From positions 1-48,650 of the forward strand of contig JAUVGH010000015.1 in NCBI GenBank assembly GCA_030593885.1: a stretch of 48,650 nt of DNA, written 5' to 3'. This document shows positions 43,067-48,650 of the stretch, piece after piece. The stretch comes from Methanomassiliicoccales archaeon. Its GTDB lineage: Archaea > Thermoplasmatota > Thermoplasmata > RBG-16-68-12 > SOIM01. The stretch's first letter is position 1. Every line of letters starts with the position of its first letter. A program made the translations under genes and the position numbers. A model generated the notes under the pieces. It worked only from the letters and a program-made list of their open reading frames with translations, did not search any database and was not told the DNA's origin.

Positions 43067-44161
43067 TCAAGACGTCTTGGCGCGAGGTCTTATCAACCTG
43101 TTGTCAGCATACTGCTCGAGAACGTGTGCGATCCATCCCGAGACCCTTCCGATGGCGAACATCGCGGTTGCAAGGGTCTCCGGTATTTCTATATATTTGT
43201 ATGTGACCGCGGAGTAGAAGTCCAGGTTTGGATAGATCGGTTTCTCCCGTTTCTCCACCAATTCGCGCTGGACAGTAGCTTCAATTATCTCTGCGATCTC
43301 GAACCATTTCGGATCCCCGTGATCTGCCAGCCTCTTTGCTAGTTTCTTGTATATTCTGTCTCTTGGATCGTGGGTCTTGTAGACTCTGTGGCCGAATCCC
43401 ATCACCTTCTCCTTCTTGGAGATCAAGTTCAATACGTGATCCTCGGCGTTCTCCGGTGAGGAGATATCATCCAGCATTTCCATTACGCACATCCGGGCTC
43501 CGGCGTGAAGCGGGCCTTTCAGGGTGCTGAGACCCGAGATGACTGTGGAGTGGATGTCGGCCAGCGTGGATGCGGTTACCCTCGCGGAAAAAGTGGATGC
43601 GTTCAGTTCATGTTCGGCGGAGAGCACGAAGTCTTTGTCCACTATCTCTGCCTCGAGTTCTCCCGGCTTCTTGCCCTTCAGCATGTACAGGAAGTTCTCT
43701 CCGTGTGACATGGATGCATCAGGCTCGATTACATCCAGATCATCTCTTACCCTGTGGAAAGCGGCAACCACCGTCGGGAACTTGGCTATCAGACCCGTGG
43801 CCTTGCGCAGGTTCGATTCAAGGGAGCTGTCTCCCAGATCTGGGTCGCAGTGGGACATGTACGAGACCGCTGTTCGGAGCGCGTCCATGGCCTGTATGTT
43901 GAAATCGCATGTTGTGAGCACATCTAATATGTCCTGGTCTATCTTCCTCGAACCTCTCAGTTGATCTGAGAAGGCCGCGAGCTCACTCTCATTGGGGAGC
44001 TTCTCGTACAACAGCAAGTGTGTCACCGCTTCAAAGGAATACTCCACCAGATCGTTGATGTCAGTTCCCCTGTATTTCAGAATCCCATTCTCTCCATCTA
44101 TGGAAGAGATCTTCGTTTCCAGAACTTCGACACCCTCTAGCCCCTTCTTCAATTCACCCAT
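43067..44161 (-). CDS. gltA: Citrate synthase
   Basis: 364 aa, the short archaeal/Gram-positive type. It condenses oxaloacetate and acetyl-CoA to citrate. Seen: 'GILKYRGTDINDL' near the N-terminus; 'SAEHELNAST' with the first catalytic His near 184; 'KGPLHAGARM' with the second His near 219; 'GFGHRVYKTHDPR' near 256; 'NLDFYSAV' with the catalytic Asp near 315. The second His loop is unusual: most family members have GGAN or GGAA where this has AGAR. The start is placed at the second ATG (MGELKKGLEG), which has GGAAGGTGA upstream and the usual family N-terminus. The ORF-track ATG at 44182 is seven codons longer with a poorer site. It lies 37 bp downstream of the rubredoxin-FMN gene. Confidence 0.94.
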   Translation of the reverse strand: MGELKKGLEGVEVLETKISSIDGENGILKYRGTDINDLVEYSFEAVTHLLLYEKLPNESELAAFSDQLRGSRKIDQDILDVLTTCDFNIQAMDALRTAVSYMSHCDPDLGDSSLESNLRKATGLIAKFPTVVAAFHRVRDDLDVIEPDASMSHGENFLYMLKGKKPGELEAEIVDKDFVLSAEHELNASTFSARVTASTLADIHSTVISGLSTLKGPLHAGARMCVMEMLDDISSPENAEDHVLNLISKKEKVMGFGHRVYKTHDPRDRIYKKLAKRLADHGDPKWFEIAEIIEATVQRELVEKREKPIYPNLDFYSAVTYKYIEIPETLATAMFAIGRVSGWIAHVLEQYADNRLIRPRAKTS

Positions 44162-44198
44162 CTTCTCACCTTCCTGACTCATTGACCCTATTCGTTCT

Positions 44199-45494
44199 TC
44201 AACTTTCGTTCTTGTCTATTACCTTCCGATCAATATCCGCCACAGTATTACAGCTCGTCAGCAGCATTCCTCTCTTGAGGTCCTTCACCATATACTCGAA
44301 CTGAAGCCTCACTCCGTCTGCGCCGCCGCCCAGAACCGCTCTGACCATATCTCTGCCCACTAACACGCCATCCGCTCCCAGGGCAATCATCTTCATGACA
44401 TCAAAACCCGTTCTGACGCCTCCCCCTGCCGTGATCGTGACCTTCCCCTCCAGGGCTTCCACGATCTCAGGAAGAACATCAGCAACACCTCTGGTCGAGT
44501 CCAGTATCCTCCCTCCGTGGTTGGAGACGTCTATCCCGTCAACTCCCGCATCCAACGCATCAAGAGCGTCCTCTACCGACATGATGCCCTTGACCAGGAA
44601 CGGAAGCTCTGTCGAATCTGCCAGTTCCCTGATTTCCGATGCCGATTTCCTGTACACCGGTTTGCCCCATCTCTCCCAGAAGGTGCTTCCGCAACCATCC
44701 AGGTCGATACCCACGGCGATCGCTCCGGCATCCTCGGCCATCTTGAACAGCTCGAACAGCCTTTCATTTGCCTGAGGCTTCAGGATCGGGATTCCAGTGC
44801 CGACTTCCTTGATTGCCTCCAATCCGGTCAGTTCTTGACCCTGGTCAGCTGTGTTCCCAATCCAACCGATGGTGCCCGCATCAACCGATCCTTGCAAAGC
44901 CGCTGTGGCGAATTGCATTTCGGTCATGCCGCCACCCATGCTTGCTTTGACTCCGCTCAAAGAGCTCGTCATAATCGGGAATGAGATCTCCTTTCCAAAG
45001 ATCGATGTTGCAGTATCGGGCTTGACATGTTCCGATATGAGCCTGGTCTTGATCTTGATCCTGTCCAAGGCCCTCACGTTCTCCGTGAAGCCCAGTCCTT
45101 TGCCCACACCGCCCAGACCAATTGGCTGGCCGTAGGTCTGACCCATACAGATCCTTTCGGGAAGGCCATCGCAGACCTTGTTCACTGAGCAGATGCCCAC
45201 TAGTTTGTCTTGGGATCGACGTCTAGCCTCGATCAACGTCAGATCGTCAGTTCCAGCCTCAGCAGCCTTTGTCTTATGGGATTGATCCTTCTCCAGAACC
45301 TCTCCATTTCCTTCATCAATGAGCTTCAGTGATTCCTTGGAAGCGTCGCAGATGGGGCATCTCCATGTTTCCGGTATGTCATCCCACGTTGTTCCCGGTT
45401 CAAGCCCTGTCTTGGGATCGCCTTCGGCCTCATCGTACCTGTAAGTGTTGCATACGGTGCATAGGAAAACCGACATACCTGGACGAACCCCCAT
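44199..45494 (-). CDS. Rubredoxin domain fused to an FMN-dependent alpha-hydroxy-acid dehydrogenase
   Basis: 431 aa, first gene of the TCA operon. Residues 12-49 form a complete rubredoxin iron site (C12-x2-C15 ... C46-x2-C49, 'PGTTWDDIPETWRCPIC'). After a charged linker, residues about 80-431 are an FMN_dh TIM barrel with the catalytic 'SNHGGR' near 325 and the FMN phosphate loops 'ITAGGGVRTG' and 'GADGVLVGRDMV'. A conserved extra region between linker and barrel holds 'ICSVNKVCDG', whose cysteines could bind a further metal (inference). Likely role: oxidation of a 2-hydroxy acid such as lactate, with electrons passed through the built-in rubredoxin. The substrate cannot be read from sequence, and a glutamate-synthase-like role is a weaker alternative. 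The ATG at 45494 fits a leaderless start about 25 bp after an AT-rich promoter. Confidence 0.85.
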   Translation of the reverse strand: MGVRPGMSVFLCTVCNTYRYDEAEGDPKTGLEPGTTWDDIPETWRCPICDASKESLKLIDEGNGEVLEKDQSHKTKAAEAGTDDLTLIEARRRSQDKLVGICSVNKVCDGLPERICMGQTYGQPIGLGGVGKGLGFTENVRALDRIKIKTRLISEHVKPDTATSIFGKEISFPIMTSSLSGVKASMGGGMTEMQFATAALQGSVDAGTIGWIGNTADQGQELTGLEAIKEVGTGIPILKPQANERLFELFKMAEDAGAIAVGIDLDGCGSTFWERWGKPVYRKSASEIRELADSTELPFLVKGIMSVEDALDALDAGVDGIDVSNHGGRILDSTRGVADVLPEIVEALEGKVTITAGGGVRTGFDVMKMIALGADGVLVGRDMVRAVLGGGADGVRLQFEYMVKDLKRGMLLTSCNTVADIDRKVIDKNES

Positions 45495-45514
45495 TACCGT
45501 GACATAATCCAGAT

Positions 45515-45531
45515 TCCCTTTTATCTTTTTT
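45515..45531 (-). promoter_or_regulatory. Probable promoter of the rubredoxin-FMN/citrate synthase/aconitase/icd operon
   Basis: The minus strand reads AACAAAAAAGATAAAAGGG, an AT-rich stretch centred about 27 bp upstream of the ATG at 45494. It is the only promoter-like sequence in the 74-bp gap after the stop codon of 45569-48650. The match to the TATA consensus is poor. Confidence 0.4.
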
Positions 45532-45568
45532 GTTATCCAGAAAGAGTCGGCTTGGTGCGTTCCCGCTG

Positions 45569-48500
45569 TCAGTAACCGACGTACGTGTATCTTGTTGCTT
45601 GGCCGTCCACCGAGAGCTGGTACCCCTCGCCCTGTTCTATGAATGGATCGTACACTCCGGCCGGCATCTCTCTCGCGTGGAACTTCCAGATCCCATAGGT
45701 CATGTAGGACATTCCGGTCGTCCCAAGTATCCCTTCACAGTAATGGTCCAAGGTCCACAAGCCGTATGGCTTCAACGGGAGCCCAATTGAATTGTGCCCC
45801 TCCTTGTACGTGACCGATATCACACCTGTGCTGTATGTGCTACTCCCCTCCTTACCTCCAGCTTTCAGGGGAACCACCATGTAATACCAGACCGCGTCCG
45901 ATGCTATTGCTCCAGAATCAGTCCAGCTCGTGGCACCGGGACCGAGGCTTGCGATCGGGGCAAGACTCGTCGAATGGAATGCCATCCTGTCGTTTGTCCT
46001 GTAGATCAGGTATCCGAAAGAACCCAGTGTGGACCTCCAGTAGAGTATGACCTTGTCCTGTATGGCTTGTGCGGTCAGCCCCTTTCTGAAGTTCAGTTCC
46101 GCGCCCAAGCCCTCCTGGTACATTATCATGGCCGCTGGCGTTCCCACGAATGTGAACGTCGAGGGAGCCGATGTGTAGATCTGGAAACCCTCTCCTGCGT
46201 CAAGCGGGCCGGGTCTTCCCAAGGGACCGCCCGTCCAATGTCTTACCCAATGGTCGGAATCATCCATCCAATCGATGTAGACTGTGTTTGGGATTGAGCT
46301 CGCATACCACTCGATGTCGTTACCCACCAATGGTTCCAGAGGAATGGAGAACGCGTTGAGTCCCGCGTCAAAGCTTCTGGTGAACTTGCCCACGGTATTG
46401 CTGGTTATGCTCTTGGCTCCAAGCGTGTTCACGGCCCTGACCGCGTAGTAGTACTCTTTAGGGGTTGGCGAAGCTGCTCCCACGTCGGTCCAGTCAGTTC
46501 TCGTCGGAGTAGGGTCAGAAAGGGTGCTTATCCACGGACTGGAGAAATCGAAGTTCCTCTGGTTCAACGATCTGTAGATAAGGTAATGGCTGATGTTAGG
46601 CCCGGGTATGGTCCATGCGAGGTGGACATCGTTCTGGTCGGCACTTATGTCGAGAATTGGTGGATTGACAGGTTCAGGAACCAATACGGTGATGAGAGTT
46701 TCAGGGAAGGAGACCATCTCGGTGGAGTTGTCCCACTTGGTGTAGTTGACCCTTGACTCTGGATAGATGTTCACGGGGACGTGACCGTCCAGCGTGGACG
46801 TGATCTCAAACTTGCAGAGCCAAGTCTCGTTGATGAATATCTTGTCCAAGTCCCAGTCCAGCGTTGTGCTTCCATCTGGATTGACAGTGATGGTGTCCGG
46901 GGGCAGGGGATTGTCATTCTGGTCTCGGAACGTTCCAGGCACGTAGTTGATGTAAGGTGGCAGTATGTCCCTGATCATCGGGTTAAGGTTCATGGGATCG
47001 TTGATCTTCGTGCCAGCGATGTTCATGATCTGCTGGAAGATGCCCAGGTATATGTCCTGGAGTGCAGCTGCCGTTGGTGCTGGATGATACTCTCCGCCTG
47101 TGATTGCCGCTATCTGTTGGAGTAATAGCTCGTTCACACCAGTGCCCGCAAGAAGACCAATGGTGAAGATTATTATCCCCTCGTTCGCCGCCCTCTGGGC
47201 CTCCTGAATCGCGACGGCGTCGTTAGCCGGGTTCGAATTAGCGCCATCGGTGAGAAGGATCTCGACCTTAACGTGGCCTGGGTCGCCATATACAATGAGC
47301 TCATCGGTAGCGATGGTCATGCCACCCGGTATGTTCGTACCTCCTCCCGGGGGCAGTATCCCATCTATGTCCGATTTCACCCCAGCGTAGTTCCAGGACA
47401 GATGGCGCCCGTTGACCAAGAAGGCGCCGCCGGCGAACACAACCGTCGCTGCCCTGTCCGGGATCTTCATCATGTCCACGTAGTCCTTAGCCCCTGTGAA
47501 CCTCAGGCTCAATGGGTCGTTCCATACCATGCTCCCAGAGTTATCTATCACGAAAACGGTGTCCTGCGGCACGTACCAGGTCAGTGGTGTCCCGGCACCC
47601 GTCACGTTGAGTGTGATCGTGGTCTCCTGTGGGAATACCTGAGTGCCTTCCAGCCATATCGTTTCCGGATCGGCCGTTTCGTTCAGGACCACGTACGGAG
47701 GAACAACCGCGGTCGTTCTCAGTATCAGGGTCACCATGAGATTGGGATTAACTGAAGATGTGGCTGTGACATAGACAGTGTTGATGTTGCCGCTCTGCGG
47801 GTCCATTGGTGCAGTGACCTCGACTTTTAGGTACCTCATGCTCCCGACGCCCATTGCTCCCGTATCAGGTATGAAGTCTCCATCGGTATCGGTCAGGGGA
47901 GCCCCAAGAGCGTCCGTTATAACGGTCGTCCATCCCAAAGATGAAGCGTAGGTTATATCCAAGACATCGGGGCTGCTTCCAGCGTAGGACAGGGGGACAT
48001 CATATGCAGCAACCTGGCCCACGTCCACCATCTTGGATTGATCTGGCCCCATGTAGATGATCTGGGGTGTGGGACTCCTGCCGAACCTCCATCCATCCTC
48101 GGTTGATGTCGGGTCGTTGAAGCTGTCAAATCCCCACTGAACCGGGTCATTCACCCTGTCCATGGTCTGCCCCGTGACATGCGGTGCGGACCATCCAACC
48201 ATGTCCACTAGCCGCCCCGTTCCATCATATAAGTAAACATTATCTCCCGTCGCCGTTCCATCGTCCATTGCGAAGTTGATGGGGAAGTCACTTCCTCTCA
48301 GAACGAAGTACCTACTCGTGGGACCGAGATCGACTGTAGGCAGCGCGTATTCCGAGTCGGCAACTACTGTCCATCCGGTCAGCCTTCTTGTCACGGGACC
48401 GGGGTAATACAGTTCTATGAACCTATCGTCAGGTTGGTTCATGTTGAAACCGATCTCGTTCAAAACGACCGGAGGTGGATCAAGTCTTCCTGGCCGGTCG

Positions 48501-48650
48501 TTCCGAGCCCCCAGGGTCGGAGTTGCGTCCCTTACCCATTCATCCGAGTAGTTGAATCCGTTCCAGTATTTGGCAATCGTTTCGTCCCTTAATGGATCAG
48601 GGGCTGGTCCCTGCTGCCCAAATGAGACGGAATCCAGTTTAAAACCAGTG
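45569..48650 (-). CDS. Surface protein with lamin-tail domains, VWA domain, DUF11-like domain, FN3 and duplicated C-terminal domain (5' partial)
   Basis: The frame is open to the right edge (about 1027 codons visible). The ORF-track TTG at 48463 is an internal codon. The visible start is the end of one lamin-tail-like domain ('DATPTLGARN') followed by a second ('VVLNEIGFNMNQPDDRFIELYYPG' in type). A von Willebrand A domain follows (about bases 47000-47570) with a complete MIDAS: 'DNSGSM', 'GGGTNIPGG' and 'LLTDGAN'. Next is a DUF11-like beta domain, then FN3 plus 'SIPLEP...GFQIY' and a second such unit, ending 'YTYVGY'. VWA with intact MIDAS points to metal-dependent protein binding at the cell surface, for example adhesion. 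There is no C-terminal TM helix. Its C-terminus is paralogous to those of 30763 and 33922. Confidence 0.88.
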   Translation of the reverse strand, partial: TGFKLDSVSFGQQGPAPDPLRDETIAKYWNGFNYSDEWVRDATPTLGARNDRPGRLDPPPVVLNEIGFNMNQPDDRFIELYYPGPVTRRLTGWTVVADSEYALPTVDLGPTSRYFVLRGSDFPINFAMDDGTATGDNVYLYDGTGRLVDMVGWSAPHVTGQTMDRVNDPVQWGFDSFNDPTSTEDGWRFGRSPTPQIIYMGPDQSKMVDVGQVAAYDVPLSYAGSSPDVLDITYASSLGWTTVITDALGAPLTDTDGDFIPDTGAMGVGSMRYLKVEVTAPMDPQSGNINTVYVTATSSVNPNLMVTLILRTTAVVPPYVVLNETADPETIWLEGTQVFPQETTITLNVTGAGTPLTWYVPQDTVFVIDNSGSMVWNDPLSLRFTGAKDYVDMMKIPDRAATVVFAGGAFLVNGRHLSWNYAGVKSDIDGILPPGGGTNIPGGMTIATDELIVYGDPGHVKVEILLTDGANSNPANDAVAIQEAQRAANEGIIIFTIGLLAGTGVNELLLQQIAAITGGEYHPAPTAAALQDIYLGIFQQIMNIAGTKINDPMNLNPMIRDILPPYINYVPGTFRDQNDNPLPPDTITVNPDGSTTLDWDLDKIFINETWLCKFEITSTLDGHVPVNIYPESRVNYTKWDNSTEMVSFPETLITVLVPEPVNPPILDISADQNDVHLAWTIPGPNISHYLIYRSLNQRNFDFSSPWISTLSDPTPTRTDWTDVGAASPTPKEYYYAVRAVNTLGAKSITSNTVGKFTRSFDAGLNAFSIPLEPLVGNDIEWYASSIPNTVYIDWMDDSDHWVRHWTGGPLGRPGPLDAGEGFQIYTSAPSTFTFVGTPAAMIMYQEGLGAELNFRKGLTAQAIQDKVILYWRSTLGSFGYLIYRTNDRMAFHSTSLAPIASLGPGATSWTDSGAIASDAVWYYMVVPLKAGGKEGSSTYSTGVISVTYKEGHNSIGLPLKPYGLWTLDHYCEGILGTTGMSYMTYGIWKFHAREMPAGVYDPFIEQGEGYQLSVDGQATRYTYVGY

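Overview
The window reads as a chromosome segment of an uncultured archaeon. Genes start at Shine-Dalgarno-led or near-leaderless ATGs behind TTTATA-type TATA boxes. A membrane-anchored winged-helix regulator and very large secreted proteins built from PKD, CARDB, FN3 and related modules fit the Thermoplasmatota. That placement is inference; there is no rRNA or other phylogenetic marker here. I see no tRNA, rRNA, CRISPR array, transposase, integrase or phage gene.

Layout. At the left edge a plus-strand gene, cut by the window edge, encodes a membrane-anchored surface protein (2-2833) and converges on a 1554-aa secreted protein. The minus strand then carries, from right to left in transcription order: a VWA/lamin-tail surface protein cut by the right edge (45569-48650); a central-metabolism operon of rubredoxin-FMN dehydrogenase fusion, citrate synthase, aconitase and isocitrate dehydrogenase (39067-45494); a 1688-aa double beta-propeller protein; two paralogues with near-identical promoters (30763-33840 and 27870-30680), the second coupled to a small C4HC3 zinc-finger/two-TM protein; a 1347-aa surface protein; a 1361-aa surface protein followed by a transmembrane tandem-wHTH regulator (16227-22728); and a 1339-aa surface protein followed by a membrane-anchored Ig-repeat protein with a cytoplasmic zinc ribbon (8127-15976). 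The only other plus-strand gene is a 105-aa protein of unknown function (22935-23252).

How the parts fit. About 37 kb is a family of mosaic surface proteins sharing a few modules: an N-terminal beta domain, a MAM-like domain, CARDB, a roughly 225-aa GATase1/ThuA-like Rossmann domain with the signature LNTNWxxYG, FN3, and two kinds of C-terminal 'GxGYWI'-type domain. Four proteins have a C-terminal TM helix with a cytoplasmic extension (basic, acidic, acidic plus zinc ribbon, or DNA-binding). The others are secreted or surface-attached. The regulator at 16227-18602 would join an extracellular beta-rich sensor to DNA binding in one polypeptide. Next to it, an 18-bp element TTGGAACAAYNYTTTGAC recurs three times, each time immediately upstream of a TATA box of a surface-protein operon. 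A different 46-47 bp promoter block is shared by two further surface genes. The working hypothesis is a self-contained, surface-sensing regulon that controls expression of variable surface proteins.

The ORF-track starts were revised for several genes (3021-7685, 11957-15976, 23249-27292, 30763-33840, 40289-43030, 43067-44161, 22935-23252) because the longer versions run through promoters or lack a ribosome-binding site.
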